Virus record (IMG/VR): IMGVR_UViG_3300047546_000396
Coordinates: 1-22,501 of that record
From: a virus
Length of the DNA: 22,501 nt
Reading direction: 5' to 3' (one strand)
The number at the start of each line of letters is the position of its first letter. The first letter of the stretch is position 1. The notes beneath the pieces were generated by a model. That model saw only the letters and a program-made list of their open reading frames with translations, was not told the DNA's origin and ran no database searches. Of the stretch, positions 5,397 to 14,386 are shown piece after piece. The position numbers and the translations under genes were made by a program.

Positions 5397-7010
5397 ATGA
5401 ATTTAAAATCAATTATGACAGGAAAAAACCCACAGTCATTAATGCTTGAGCAAACTAGAGGTTTGAAAGCAAAGTGGGAAAAAACAGGTTTGTTAGAAGG
5501 CGTTAAGTCTGAAACAAACAAGCATGGTATGGCAGTAATGTTAGAAAACCAAGCTAAGCAATTATTAGATGAGGCTACAAGAACAGGTACTTCAGCAGGT
5601 TCTGAAGAGTGGGCTGGTGTAGCTTTACCATTGGTAAGAAGAATCTTCGGTTCAATTGCAGCGAAAGAATTCGTTTCAGTTCAACCAATGAACTTACCTT
5701 CAGGTCTTATTTTCTATATGGATTTCAAGTATGGTACTGACACTGATACAGGTAGACCAGCTCAAAATTCATCAATGTTCGGTAACGGCGGTACTTTCGG
5801 TAAAGATTCTTTATCTCCAGCTGGTAACAAATTGGGTTCTACTCAAGCAGCTGAAGGTGGATTATACGGAGCAGGACGTTTCGGATACACAATCAACGAT
5901 TCAGCAGTAGCTAAAAACGCAACTGTTGCATCTGCATCTTTATCAGATATTAACTACAACTTGGTTGATTCAGCGTTCTCTGCAGCATTTGCAGCTGACA
6001 AAGTTAAGACTTTGACTGTAGCATTACCTGATGATGCTGATTTCAATGGTGCTAGAGCATTTGATTTAGCACAATCTGGTTCAGGTTTCACTTTATATCC
6101 TGAATTTACATCTGTTGAAGGTACAAACGTAACTTTCGTTGCGAAAGTAGCAGCAGCTAACACAATTTTTGGTACTGTAGGTGCTACTTTAGCATACCAC
6201 AAACAACCAACTGATATTTCTCGTGGTGATTTCGAAGATAGAGGTGCTGACTTACCTATCCCAGAAGTTGAATTAGAATTGAAATCTGAGCCTATCGTGG
6301 CTAAGACTCGTAAGTTGAAAGCAATTTGGACTCCTGAATTAGCGCAAGACTTAAACGCATACCACTCTGTAGATGCAGAAGCTGAATTAACTCAAATGTT
6401 ATCTGAATACATCTCTTTAGAGATTGATTTAGAAATTTTAGAGATGTTACAGCAAAACGCATTCTCTACTGAATACTGGTCTGCAAGAGTTGGATACGAT
6501 TGGACAGGTGCTGGTTTCGCAGCTGATTCAACTGCAGTAGCAGCAGGTGCTTACACAAAGAACACTTGGTATCAAACTTTAGGTATCAAATTACAAAAGA
6601 TATCTAACAAGATTCACCAATTAACTATGAGAGGTGGTGCAAACTTCATCGTTGTATCTCCAAACGTAGCAACTATTTTAGAATCAATGAATGGTTTCTC
6701 TGCAAATCCTGGTAAGGATGCAATGCAATTCGCAGCAGGTGTAACTAACATCGGTTCAATCTCTAATAGATACGATGTTTATAAGAATCCTTATATGACT
6801 GAAAACGTAATCTTATTAGGTTTCAAAGGTTCTAACTTCTTCGAAACAGGTGCTGTTTACGCTCCATATGTTCCGTTGATTATGACTCCTTTAGTTTATG
6901 ACCCAATCAACTTCACTCCAAGAAGAGGTGTGATGACTAGATACGCTAAGAAAATCGTAAGACCAGAGTTCTACGGTAAGATTATCGTTGATGGTTTAGA
7001 AACTCTTTAA
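5397..7010 (+). CDS. gp23: Major capsid protein, T4 gp23 type
   Basis: This 537-residue protein has the hallmark gp23 segments: GLLEGVKSETNKHGMAVMLE, then NQAKQLLDEATRTG, EEWAGVALPLVRRIFG and VQPMNLPSGLIFYMDF in the first 110 residues. The central LPIPEVELELKSEPIVAKTR comes near residue 286. The C-terminus has YDPINFTPRRGVMTRYAKK and RPEFYGKIIVDGLETL. It forms the hexamers of the HK97-fold head. A protease consensus LDE ends at residue 59 and is a likely site for removal of the N-terminal propeptide, near the position used in T4 (residue 65). Residues about 170-280 are the least conserved part and include an insertion-like, beta-rich region. It starts 31 bp after the scaffold stop with an A-rich upstream region and no Shine-Dalgarno. 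Asparagine is coded by AAC about three times as often as AAT, unlike most neighbours. Confidence 0.97.
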   Translation: MNLKSIMTGKNPQSLMLEQTRGLKAKWEKTGLLEGVKSETNKHGMAVMLENQAKQLLDEATRTGTSAGSEEWAGVALPLVRRIFGSIAAKEFVSVQPMNLPSGLIFYMDFKYGTDTDTGRPAQNSSMFGNGGTFGKDSLSPAGNKLGSTQAAEGGLYGAGRFGYTINDSAVAKNATVASASLSDINYNLVDSAFSAAFAADKVKTLTVALPDDADFNGARAFDLAQSGSGFTLYPEFTSVEGTNVTFVAKVAAANTIFGTVGATLAYHKQPTDISRGDFEDRGADLPIPEVELELKSEPIVAKTRKLKAIWTPELAQDLNAYHSVDAEAELTQMLSEYISLEIDLEILEMLQQNAFSTEYWSARVGYDWTGAGFAADSTAVAAGAYTKNTWYQTLGIKLQKISNKIHQLTMRGGANFIVVSPNVATILESMNGFSANPGKDAMQFAAGVTNIGSISNRYDVYKNPYMTENVILLGFKGSNFFETGAVYAPYVPLIMTPLVYDPINFTPRRGVMTRYAKKIVRPEFYGKIIVDGLETL

Positions 7011-7049
7011 TCTTTGAGTAAAAGATAAGGTTAATAAACTTTATAAAAT

Positions 7050-7082
7050 AAAAGAGTGGGTAGAAATATCCACTCTTTTTTT
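7050..7082 (+). terminator. Strong rho-independent terminator after the capsid gene
   Basis: AAAGAGTGG (7051-7059) pairs with CCACTCTTT (7070-7078). The inner bases can extend the stem by three pairs to close on a GAAA tetraloop (7063-7066). A run of seven T (7076-7082) follows. It lies 40 bp after the capsid stop and isolates the scaffold-capsid cassette from the neck genes. Confidence 0.88.
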
Positions 7083-7088
7083 ATTTTT

Positions 7089-7097
7089 ATATTTATA
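7089..7097 (+). promoter_or_regulatory. ATATTTATA motif upstream of the neck gene
   Basis: The motif starts 7 bp after the capsid terminator and lies 26 bp upstream of the neck-protein ATG, just where a promoter for the next unit is expected. On the - strand it reads TATAAATAT, containing the exact T4 late core TATAAATA, but pointing toward the capsid gene. Position supports rightward use; motif orientation by the T4 rule does not. Confidence 0.45.
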
Positions 7098-7123
7098 GTA
7101 AATAAACTTATAAAAATCGTATT

Positions 7124-8314
7124 ATGTCCGTAAACACATATTGGTCAGGTTCAGGTACTTTCGTTTCGGGTTCATCTACGCCATTTGGTATTTATGATGC
7201 GGATTCTCAATTTACAGCCGATGCACCAAAAACATCAGTTTGGGTAGCAAAAAGATTGGGATACCCTATTGTAAACGTAGAATTGGATAATGAACAAATT
7301 TGGGCTTGTTTCGAAGAAGCAACATCTGAATATTCTGCACAGGTAAATCAATTCAATCTTCGTAACAACGTTGATGTTTTAAGAGGCCAACGTAAAGGTG
7401 CAAATCAAAACTTTTCACAAACATTGGTAGATGGTTCGTTCTTACCTACGGCTATTCGTATGGCTCAACAATATGGAACACAAGCGGGTGTTGGTGGTAA
7501 TGTTGATATAAAGAAAGCATACATAGATGTTGAAATAGGTAGACAAAGATATGATTTATTAACTGAAGCAATTGATGTAGAAACATCTGCATCATTTACA
7601 GATATATTTACAAGCGGTTCTCGAATTGATGTAACAAAGGTATTTTATGAAGCAACTCCTGCAATTCAACGTTTCTTTGACCCGTATTCCGTTGGTGGAC
7701 AGGGTACATTGAATTTACTAGATGAAATGGGATTTGGTTCATATTCTCCGGCTGCACAATTTTTATTAATGCCAATTTACGAAGATGTATTAAGAATGCA
7801 AGAAATTGAATTCAATGATAACATCCGTAAATCTCAATATAGTTTTGGTATTGTAAATAACAAATTAGAAATATTCCCAATACCAACCGCTAGAACTGCT
7901 CAAAAAATATATTTTGAATATATGAGTAGAGATGAGTTTGAGCATGATTCTCAAACTATTCAACCTGATTCTCTTTCAGACTATTCCGATATTCCATATA
8001 ATTTTATCCAATATTCTAACATAAATGAAGTTGGAAAACAATGGATTAGAAAATATACATTGGCTCTTTCAAAAGAATTATTGGGAGCAATTAGAGAAAA
8101 ATATAATTCAGTTCCAATTCCAGATGGCGAAGTATCATTGGATGGTGCAGCATTGAGAGCAGAAGCACAGGTTGAAAAAGATGCGTTGGTAACTCAATTG
8201 AGAGAAAATTTGGAAGAAATGAGTAGAAAAAATGTGTTTGAAAAGCAAGCACACGAATCAACTCACCACCAAGAAATGTTAAGAAAAGTTCCTTTAAAAA
8301 TATATGTAGGATAA
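7124..8314 (+). CDS. gp13: Neck protein, T4 gp13 type
   Basis: This 396-residue protein matches the neck-protein family seen in T4-like phages: an N-terminal AKRLGYPIVNVELDNEQIWA segment near residue 42, then CFEEATSEYSAQVNQFNLRN. The middle has FFDPYSVGGQGTLNLLDEMG and FLLMPIYEDVLRMQEIEFND, followed by KLEIFPIPTA. Neck proteins seal the filled head and link it to the tail. It is longer than T4 gp13 (309 residues). The C-terminal 60 residues are charged and coiled-coil-like (EKDALVTQLRENLEEMSRK). It is the first gene after the capsid terminator and is followed after one base by the gp14-type gene, which supports the assignment. The ATG has no Shine-Dalgarno. Confidence 0.88.
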   Translation: MSVNTYWSGSGTFVSGSSTPFGIYDADSQFTADAPKTSVWVAKRLGYPIVNVELDNEQIWACFEEATSEYSAQVNQFNLRNNVDVLRGQRKGANQNFSQTLVDGSFLPTAIRMAQQYGTQAGVGGNVDIKKAYIDVEIGRQRYDLLTEAIDVETSASFTDIFTSGSRIDVTKVFYEATPAIQRFFDPYSVGGQGTLNLLDEMGFGSYSPAAQFLLMPIYEDVLRMQEIEFNDNIRKSQYSFGIVNNKLEIFPIPTARTAQKIYFEYMSRDEFEHDSQTIQPDSLSDYSDIPYNFIQYSNINEVGKQWIRKYTLALSKELLGAIREKYNSVPIPDGEVSLDGAALRAEAQVEKDALVTQLRENLEEMSRKNVFEKQAHESTHHQEMLRKVPLKIYVG

Positions 8315-8315
8315 T

Positions 8316-8783
8316 ATGCCAAAGTTTTTAGTAGGTAGAGATATAGATTTATTTAGAAGTTTTGCCAGAGAATTGGTTGATACAGTCATCCAAAATACTT
8401 GCGTTTTGTTTAAAATAAATGTAAATGAAACAAAAGTAAACATATATGGAGAATCTTTAAATAAAACTTGGTATCCCGGTGTTGAATTGTATGTATTAAT
8501 TGATAAAGAGCCTGAAAGTGTAAACTACGAAGGATTTGGTGCAGATACTAATCAAAACATAGAATTTAAATTTGATAGAGAATTGTGTAGAGAAAGAGGT
8601 ATTTATCCCGAAATTGGTGATGTAATACACTTTGATGAATCATACTATGAAATTGATAATACAAATGAAGTTCAATTTGTAGGTGGTATGCCGGGCGCTA
8701 ATTCTGAAAAAACTTGGAGTATCGTATGTTCTACATTTATGGTCCCAAAATCACAATTAAATATTGAAGAAAGAATAGATTAA
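8316..8783 (+). CDS. gp14: Head closure / neck protein, T4 gp14 type (short form)
   Basis: The protein has 155 residues against 256 in T4 gp14. The core has KTWYPGVELYVLIDKEPESV, then a characteristic EIGDVIHFDESYYEI (residues about 105-120), which parallels the gp14 segment around EGDLIYFPMDNSLFEI, and WSIVCSTFMVPKSQLNIEE at the end. It acts with gp13 in closing the DNA-filled head. The long C-terminal part of the T4 protein is absent. The gene order gp13-gp14-gp15 and spacings of 1 and 2 bp support the call. Confidence 0.75.
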   Translation: MPKFLVGRDIDLFRSFARELVDTVIQNTCVLFKINVNETKVNIYGESLNKTWYPGVELYVLIDKEPESVNYEGFGADTNQNIEFKFDRELCRERGIYPEIGDVIHFDESYYEIDNTNEVQFVGGMPGANSEKTWSIVCSTFMVPKSQLNIEERID

Positions 8784-8785
8784 TT

Positions 8786-9889
8786 ATGGCATCAAATAAA
8801 ATAAATAGAGCCACCCAAATAAAGTCAAATGATGGGGATGTTAAAAAGAGTGTATCTCTTTTTGATGTAGATTATGCTATGATGACATATTTGGAAGAAA
8901 CTGTTTTACCAAAATTAGATTATAATGGTAAATCCGTTAGTATTCCGGTTATATATGGTAATTCCGAAAGATGGAAAGGAGCCAGAAGAGATGGCGTTTT
9001 TAGAGATGCAAAAGGTAAAATTCAATTACCTTTAATGATGATTCGTAGAACATCTATTGCAAAGGATGATACTATGCCTATGTTGAATAGACATGTTTCG
9101 TATCCAACAGTAACAAAGTATTCAAAAGATAATAGATATGATAGATTTACAGCATTTGGTGGAGCTACAAAACCAAAATTGGAATTATATAATATTATGA
9201 TGCCGGAATATGTTCAAATATCATATGAATGTATGGTTTGGACAGATTATACAGAACAATTAAATGCAGTAATTGAAGCATTAAATTTCACATCGCAATA
9301 TTGGGGTTCAAAAGATAAATTTAAGTTTAGAACTTTAGTAACGGATTACAATGTAGTAAACGAAGTAGGAGAAGGAACTAATAGAATTAATAGAGTGGAA
9401 TTTTCATTAAATGTAAATGCTTATTTATTGCCAGAAAAATTCGATGGAGAATCTACTACAAAAAAATCTATAAGCACTAGAAAAGTTGTAGTTACCACCG
9501 AAACCGATATGACAGCAAATGGTAGATTGGAAGGATTTTTAACAACAACTTCTCCATATTACGATAATAAAGATTTGATAGATTTCTTATCTTTGAATAA
9601 TAGTAAGATACAAAATCCTACAATTAATAACACAATAACATTTTCAAATATTAAACCTATAAAAACACCAACATCATTAATGTCAATTGTAACGGGTGGA
9701 ATTGTACTTTCCGATACAACATATGATATTAGAGTTTACATAAATGGTGTACGTTATTATCATACAACGCATTTTAATGTAACAATGGCATCAAATTCTT
9801 TGGGTATAAATTTTATTACCGCTAATTTAGGATTTAATGTAACTCCAACTGATGAAATTTCGATAACTGGTAAATTTATAGATTTATAA
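8786..9889 (+). CDS. gp15: Tail completion / proximal sheath stabiliser, T4 gp15 type
   Basis: The protein has 367 residues. The gp15-like landmarks, in order, are: an N-terminal helix with DYAMMTYLEETVLPKLDY; SVSIPVIYGNSERW near residues 50-63, which parallels the IRVPITYASKEHF segment of T4 gp15; LPLMMIRRTS near 81-90; KLELYNIMMPEYVQISYECM near 131-150; and INRVEFSLNVNAYLLPE near 201-217, matching the RRIEWSLTFEVNGWMYPP segment. gp15 caps the head-proximal end of the tail tube and sheath. Residues about 225-367 form an extra, beta-rich C-terminal domain not expected from the T4 protein (272 residues), which may contact the fibres or neck. Asparagine is almost always AAT, the opposite of the capsid gene. 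The stop overlaps the next ATG by one base. Confidence 0.8.
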   Translation: MASNKINRATQIKSNDGDVKKSVSLFDVDYAMMTYLEETVLPKLDYNGKSVSIPVIYGNSERWKGARRDGVFRDAKGKIQLPLMMIRRTSIAKDDTMPMLNRHVSYPTVTKYSKDNRYDRFTAFGGATKPKLELYNIMMPEYVQISYECMVWTDYTEQLNAVIEALNFTSQYWGSKDKFKFRTLVTDYNVVNEVGEGTNRINRVEFSLNVNAYLLPEKFDGESTTKKSISTRKVVVTTETDMTANGRLEGFLTTTSPYYDNKDLIDFLSLNNSKIQNPTINNTITFSNIKPIKTPTSLMSIVTGGIVLSDTTYDIRVYINGVRYYHTTHFNVTMASNSLGINFITANLGFNVTPTDEISITGKFIDL

Positions 9890-10218
9890 TGAAAAGAACC
9901 TTATTAGATATCACTCAAAAAATAAGTAGAAGTCCAAAAAAAGTACAATTAGTTTCCAAAAATTTAAATGATTCCAATCATTCAATTTGGGAAGCTAAAG
10001 GATGGAAATTCAATGATATTTTGAGAGAAATTGAATATAGAGAAATACAAGATAGAGTTAAAATATTAATAAACACTCAATCAATAAGTGCAAAAGATTA
10101 TATTATAGAAATGGGTTCTAACGGATTGATTGTTAAATTTATAAAATCACATTTTGAATTCGAATTGGATGAATTCGATTATATTGAAATGGTTGGAGAT
10201 ATAGAAAAATATGCTTAA
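9889..10218 (+). CDS. Hypothetical protein between tail completion and fibre genes
   Basis: This 109-residue protein is not a recognised family. It begins MKRTLLDITQKISRSPKKVQ, has an aromatic stretch (SIWEAKGWKFNDILREIEY), and ends with an acidic segment (HFEFELDEFDYIEMVGD). No membrane segment or signal peptide is visible. The start overlaps the gp15-type stop by one base (TAATG), and its own end overlaps the next gene by 8 bp, so the three are almost certainly translated together. A virion role in the tail is likely from context only. Confidence 0.65.
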   Translation: MKRTLLDITQKISRSPKKVQLVSKNLNDSNHSIWEAKGWKFNDILREIEYREIQDRVKILINTQSISAKDYIIEMGSNGLIVKFIKSHFEFELDEFDYIEMVGDIEKYA

Positions 10219-10762
10219 ACAATTTAATTCAAATGCAAGAAAATTAAATAGAGTGATTCCTGCTAAAGTGAATCCAGAAAATCTTGTCAATTTGGATTTA
10301 ACGGGTAGTTTAAGTAATATAGAAATTCCAACAAATACTAAATTTAATTCTGCAACAAAATCAAATCCATATCCAATAAAGACTGTAAATAACAAAAACA
10401 CAATATCAGCATTTCATCAGGAAATATTGGAACATAGTGCAATGTATATTAAAGTAAAAGTTGATGAATTTGATAACGAAGCAAATACATTAACAATATA
10501 CAATTTAAATACTGATTATGGTACGGAAGGAGCATCTCCAAATAATTTCGAAGTTTTAGTATTTGGATTACATATACCTGGAAACTATAAAGTTGAAGAT
10601 ATTGGAAATAATGTGATTGTAACTTTATTTGATGAGTACATAGATTACGATAATGTTACAATAGATGATATTTATGTTATAGGTAAATTAAGATATTTAA
10701 ATTTAGATACGGAAAACGTATTAGATATAATAACCGAAAACGGAGAAGAAATAATAGTATAA
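10211..10762 (+). CDS. Hypothetical beta-rich protein upstream of the fibre genes
   Basis: The protein has 183 residues and no family I recognise. An N-terminal basic stretch (QFNSNARKLNRVIPAKVNP) is followed by a predicted beta-rich body with alternating hydrophobic residues, for example AMYIKVKVDEFDNEANTLTI and VIVTLFDEYIDYDNVTIDDI. It ends in an acidic tail. The ATG lies within the end of the previous gene, and the stop is 1 bp before the next ATG. Its position immediately before the first fibre suggests a fibre-attachment or baseplate function, but nothing in the sequence proves this. Confidence 0.65.
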   Translation: MLKQFNSNARKLNRVIPAKVNPENLVNLDLTGSLSNIEIPTNTKFNSATKSNPYPIKTVNNKNTISAFHQEILEHSAMYIKVKVDEFDNEANTLTIYNLNTDYGTEGASPNNFEVLVFGLHIPGNYKVEDIGNNVIVTLFDEYIDYDNVTIDDIYVIGKLRYLNLDTENVLDIITENGEEIIV

Positions 10763-10763
10763 G

Positions 10764-13703
10764 ATGGCAATAAGACATTATAAAAAAATATCAGAATTAG
10801 ATGCAATCACATCCGCATCATTAAATACATATGTAGCCGGTGTTGATAATGGGCAAACTGTAAGAATAACTTTGGATGTTCTTGCGGATGGTGTTAGAAA
10901 TACTATTAACACATTGGATATTCAACGTCTAAACGCATTAGAAGCTGCAACCGGTTCTTATTTAACATCTTTGAATGGGGCTATTAGTGGTAGCTCTCAA
11001 TTAACTTCTTCTTATGACGAAAGATATGTAATTAGTGGTTCATTAACCCAAACTACTTGGGATAATATAAGTGGTAAACCAAATGGATTGATTTCGCAAT
11101 CTACGGATTTATCGCATTTAAATTCATTTACATCTTCTCAAAATACATTAAATACGGCATTTACAAATGCTATTAGTGCAAGATTACAAACTACAACATA
11201 TAATACGGATTCTGCATCATTTGATGCAAGAATTATTGCAGCAACGAATGAGCAATCATTTAATGGATTAATAAGTGGTTCGGAGCAATTAACTTCTTCT
11301 TATGATGAAAGATATACTTTGAGTGGTAGTGTTGTTGTTTCACCAAACACAATAAGTTCTTCTACTCAAATTACCGATTTGGGATTTGTTAGTGGAAGTT
11401 ATGAAACGACTGGTAGAGGAATTTTAAGTGGTAGCATTTCCTACGATGATTTAACAAATATACCAACGGGTATAGTTTCAGAATCAACAGATTTAACTCA
11501 ATTAAATTCATTTACTTCATCGCAATCAGCTTTAAATGTTGCATTTACAAACGGAATGAACGGAAGATTGCAAACATCCTCATTTAATGAATTTTCAGCA
11601 TCGATTCATACCGAAATAGTTGCAGCAACTAACGAACAAAGTTTATCATATTTAGTAACAACTTCATCATTTAATTCATTTACACAATCATATAATACCG
11701 ATAGTTCATCTTTTGACACTAGAATTAATGCCGTATCATCTGGTTCCGTTTCTCTAATAAATGATATTATATATAATGGTGAAACATTTACAATTCAAAA
11801 AGGAACACCTTTATATGTAAGTGGTTCACAAGGAGCTAATCCAAAAGTTTATGTTGCGGATGCCTCCGACTCAAACAAAATGCCAGTTACTTATATAGCT
11901 GGTGCAAACATAAATTCAAATAATACGGGAGTTGGAATTTTATTAGGAGATATTAGCGGAATTAATTTAACCGGATACCAACCTGGCCAACAAGTATATG
12001 TAGCAGAAGGTGGTGGTTGGAGTATAAATCCACCATCGGGTTCAAATTCAATAAAACAATTTTTAGGTGTTATTGTAAAAGAAGGAAATGGTGGTAAAGG
12101 TTTGGTATTAAATCCAGGTCCTGCAACTCTACCTAATTTACAAACGGGATATTTGTGGGTAGGTAATACAAATAACCAAGCGACTACAATTGCTTCTTCA
12201 TCATTTGAAAAAACTGGTAGAAGTATTGTTAGTGGTTCATCACAATTAACTGCATCATATGATAGCAGATATGCATTGAGCGGTAGTGTTTTAACTTCAT
12301 TCTCACAATCGGTTGATAGTAGATTAGATAATATAGAAGCATTCAGTTCATCATTGAGTGTATTAGCAAATAGTGCAACAAAAATATTAGATAATGCTTC
12401 TTATACATCTGCAACTGCGTGGAGTGGTTCATATACCGGAAATGGTGGGACTGTAAAAGTAGAAGCTAATTTCACATTATATTCATCAACAAACAATTCA
12501 ACTAAAACATTATATCTTTATAGAGATGGTATTATTGTAGATAGTGGTAGTTTTTACTTCAATGCTGCAAATCAACATCTTGTAATGCCAACATTGTATT
12601 ATGTGGGTTCAACTGAAATCGGAATGCATACATATAGTGTAGGACACAATGCCAGTTCTGATATAAGTGATTATTGTACAATAGTAGTAACTGAAACATT
12701 CAATTCTTTAAACATAGAAGGTAATGTAAATTATGTGCAAGTATTAGGTGCATCAAAAACATTGAGTACAACTAATACTAATATAATAAGTGGAAGCATA
12801 ACAACATCTGGAAATCCTGTTCAAATTATGATTACAGGTGATGCAAACCCAGTATCATCAACAGGTCAATGGTGTCAAATACAAATATATAGAGATAGTA
12901 GTGCAATTGGTCAAATTATTCAAGTTGAATCATCGGCACAAAACGAAAACATACCATATTGTTTAAATGTTATAGATACACCGGCTGCCGGAACTTATAC
13001 CTATTCAATGAGAATGGTAACCAATAGTGGTGGTAATTTTCAATACGGAGAAGCAGCGGGTCCAGTTTTAACAGCGGTAGAATTAAAAACAAATACAAAT
13101 CTTCCTTCTTTAAACAATACATTTACAGGAACAAATACATTCAATGGGGTAACTAGATTTGGTACAGTTGGAGGTGATGAAGGTGGTGAGATAGAATTCG
13201 GTGTTCCACAAACAAATACAACATTATCAACTCGTGTAGTTGCCGATGTTTATAGAGATAGATTAAGAATTTTTGATGGTAATACCAAAGGCGTTTACAT
13301 AGATTTAAGTAAAGCACCAACGGGAGTAGGTGGTGAATTGGCGTGGAAAGCAAGTGGGTTTGTAAATGCAGGAGTATCAATTACATTGGATGATATACAA
13401 GCTAGATTTACAACAAGTGGTGGTAGAAGTTTAGAAGTAAGAACAACGGGAGCCAATTTTACAGCAATGGCTTCGGCACATACAACATATAATAATGGTT
13501 CTTACACATATTATTCCGATAAATCATTTACGATGAGTACGACATTTGGATATCCAGGTGGCCAATCTTGGGGATTCACTGGTGATGGTGATTTGGCAGT
13601 ATATTATATAAGAGATACAACCAATTTAAGATTTTGGAGAATGACATTGATGGTGGGACCGGGATATAATAATAACTTTATTACGATAGAAAGATTACAT
13701 TAA
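10764..13703 (+). CDS. Large tail-fibre protein with SGSSQ repeats
   Basis: The protein has 979 residues. The N-terminus (RHYKKISELDAITSASLNTY, then a segment ending TVRITLDVLADGV) resembles N-terminal attachment domains of marine phage fibres. Residues about 60-330 carry repeated short motifs: ISGSSQLTSSYDERY-like blocks (first near residue 72, with variants), and LNSFTSSQ paired with RLQT. Residues about 332-455 form a distinct beta domain (GETFTIQKGTPLYVSGSQGA). After another SGSSQLTASYDSRYALSGS block, residues about 530-780 look like beta-sandwich modules. The C-terminal domain (from about residue 800) ends RFWRMTLMVGPGYNNNFITI plus ERLH, a plausible receptor-binding tip. It is 1 bp after the previous gene and at the end of the neck operon. 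Host recognition is inferred. Confidence 0.8.
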   Translation: MAIRHYKKISELDAITSASLNTYVAGVDNGQTVRITLDVLADGVRNTINTLDIQRLNALEAATGSYLTSLNGAISGSSQLTSSYDERYVISGSLTQTTWDNISGKPNGLISQSTDLSHLNSFTSSQNTLNTAFTNAISARLQTTTYNTDSASFDARIIAATNEQSFNGLISGSEQLTSSYDERYTLSGSVVVSPNTISSSTQITDLGFVSGSYETTGRGILSGSISYDDLTNIPTGIVSESTDLTQLNSFTSSQSALNVAFTNGMNGRLQTSSFNEFSASIHTEIVAATNEQSLSYLVTTSSFNSFTQSYNTDSSSFDTRINAVSSGSVSLINDIIYNGETFTIQKGTPLYVSGSQGANPKVYVADASDSNKMPVTYIAGANINSNNTGVGILLGDISGINLTGYQPGQQVYVAEGGGWSINPPSGSNSIKQFLGVIVKEGNGGKGLVLNPGPATLPNLQTGYLWVGNTNNQATTIASSSFEKTGRSIVSGSSQLTASYDSRYALSGSVLTSFSQSVDSRLDNIEAFSSSLSVLANSATKILDNASYTSATAWSGSYTGNGGTVKVEANFTLYSSTNNSTKTLYLYRDGIIVDSGSFYFNAANQHLVMPTLYYVGSTEIGMHTYSVGHNASSDISDYCTIVVTETFNSLNIEGNVNYVQVLGASKTLSTTNTNIISGSITTSGNPVQIMITGDANPVSSTGQWCQIQIYRDSSAIGQIIQVESSAQNENIPYCLNVIDTPAAGTYTYSMRMVTNSGGNFQYGEAAGPVLTAVELKTNTNLPSLNNTFTGTNTFNGVTRFGTVGGDEGGEIEFGVPQTNTTLSTRVVADVYRDRLRIFDGNTKGVYIDLSKAPTGVGGELAWKASGFVNAGVSITLDDIQARFTTSGGRSLEVRTTGANFTAMASAHTTYNNGSYTYYSDKSFTMSTTFGYPGGQSWGFTGDGDLAVYYIRDTTNLRFWRMTLMVGPGYNNNFITIERLH

Positions 13704-13705
13704 TA

Positions 13706-13714
13706 ATATTTATA
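13706..13714 (+). promoter_or_regulatory. ATATTTATA motif filling the gap before the 209-residue fibre gene
   Basis: The gap between the two fibre genes is only 15 bp, and nine of these are the motif. It ends 4 bp before the ATG. If it is a promoter core placed as in T4 late promoters (about -13 to -6), transcription would start at or next to the ATG, giving a leaderless message. Confidence 0.4.
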
Positions 13715-13718
13715 GATA

Positions 13719-14348
13719 ATGGCAAATTTGATTAGATTAAAACAAATAGAAAGTGGTTCGGAATTAAATACAGCCGCAAATGTAGGTGCTGATTTTAGTT
13801 CATCTGTAAATGATATTGTATCTCAATCGATACAAACTACATTTTCCGCATCTATTGTTCAAATTATTACAAATAATGTTGCGGCTGTTTTGCCAGATGG
13901 AGTTGTATCATCTTCGGCTCAAATAGTACTGGCAGATACATCGGGTCAAATATCGGGCTCAAGAGTAATTGGAGATATTGCCGCAACTTCTGTAAATTAT
14001 GAAAATATTATAGGATTACCGACATTGGTTTCAGCTTCACAACAAATTTCATTTGATGGAGTTTCTAACAAACCTGCATTGGTATCCGGCTCACAACAAA
14101 TTTCATTCGATGGGGTTGTGGGTAAACCTACTTTAGTATCCAGCTCAATCCAAATTTCGTTTGATGGTATTTCCGATAAACCATCGATTGTATCTGGCTC
14201 TGAACAAATAGCAGACATATTGATTCCATTGAACCAACATTCGGAATCATTGAATATGTTTACTGCATCTCTTGATTTAACATATGCAACCGATAACGAA
14301 GTATATGTTTCTCAATCGAATATTAATATTGATATGGGAGAATTTTAA
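13719..14348 (+). CDS. Short fibre-type protein with 18-residue repeats
   Basis: The protein has 209 residues. The N-terminus (MANLIRLKQIESGSELNTAA) is basic then polar, unlike the RRG-type start of the later fibres but related in style to the 979-residue fibre. Residues about 60-75 have GVVSSSAQI. Residues 103-164 are three and a half copies of an 18-residue repeat of the form LVSGSQQISFDGVxxKPx. The end, NINIDMGEF, resembles the IDGGSF and IDAGSF ends of two other fibres here. It is a likely accessory or connector fibre subunit; no enzymatic motif. Preceded by its own ATATTTATA motif. Confidence 0.72.
   Translation: MANLIRLKQIESGSELNTAANVGADFSSSVNDIVSQSIQTTFSASIVQIITNNVAAVLPDGVVSSSAQIVLADTSGQISGSRVIGDIAATSVNYENIIGLPTLVSASQQISFDGVSNKPALVSGSQQISFDGVVGKPTLVSSSIQISFDGISDKPSIVSGSEQIADILIPLNQHSESLNMFTASLDLTYATDNEVYVSQSNINIDMGEF
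14025..14210 (+). repeat. 54-bp tandem repeat, about 3.4 copies
   Basis: Units start at 14025, 14079 and 14133, with a partial unit at 14187, all in frame. Each encodes an 18-residue block containing QISFDG. Copies differ mostly at third positions, which indicates selection on the protein rather than recent duplication. Confidence 0.8.
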
Positions 14349-14386
14349 TTTTTCTTAATGAAAGTTATGATTCTTATCATTTTTTA

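Noticed and set aside
5011-5412. 133-codon open frame on the - strand over the scaffold 3' end
   Set aside because: It mirrors the codon pattern of the scaffold gene, spans the start of the capsid gene and has no recognisable domain; a shadow frame.
8306-8311. AGGA before the gp14-type start as a Shine-Dalgarno
   Set aside because: It is part of the last codons of the neck gene (Val-Gly-stop) and very close to the ATG; probably coincidence.
13400-13703. Possible variable region of a diversity-generating retroelement at the end of the 979-residue fibre
   Set aside because: Mtd-like N-termini and the lectin-like tip prompted a look, but there is no template repeat, no adenine-biased variation and no reverse transcriptase in the window.
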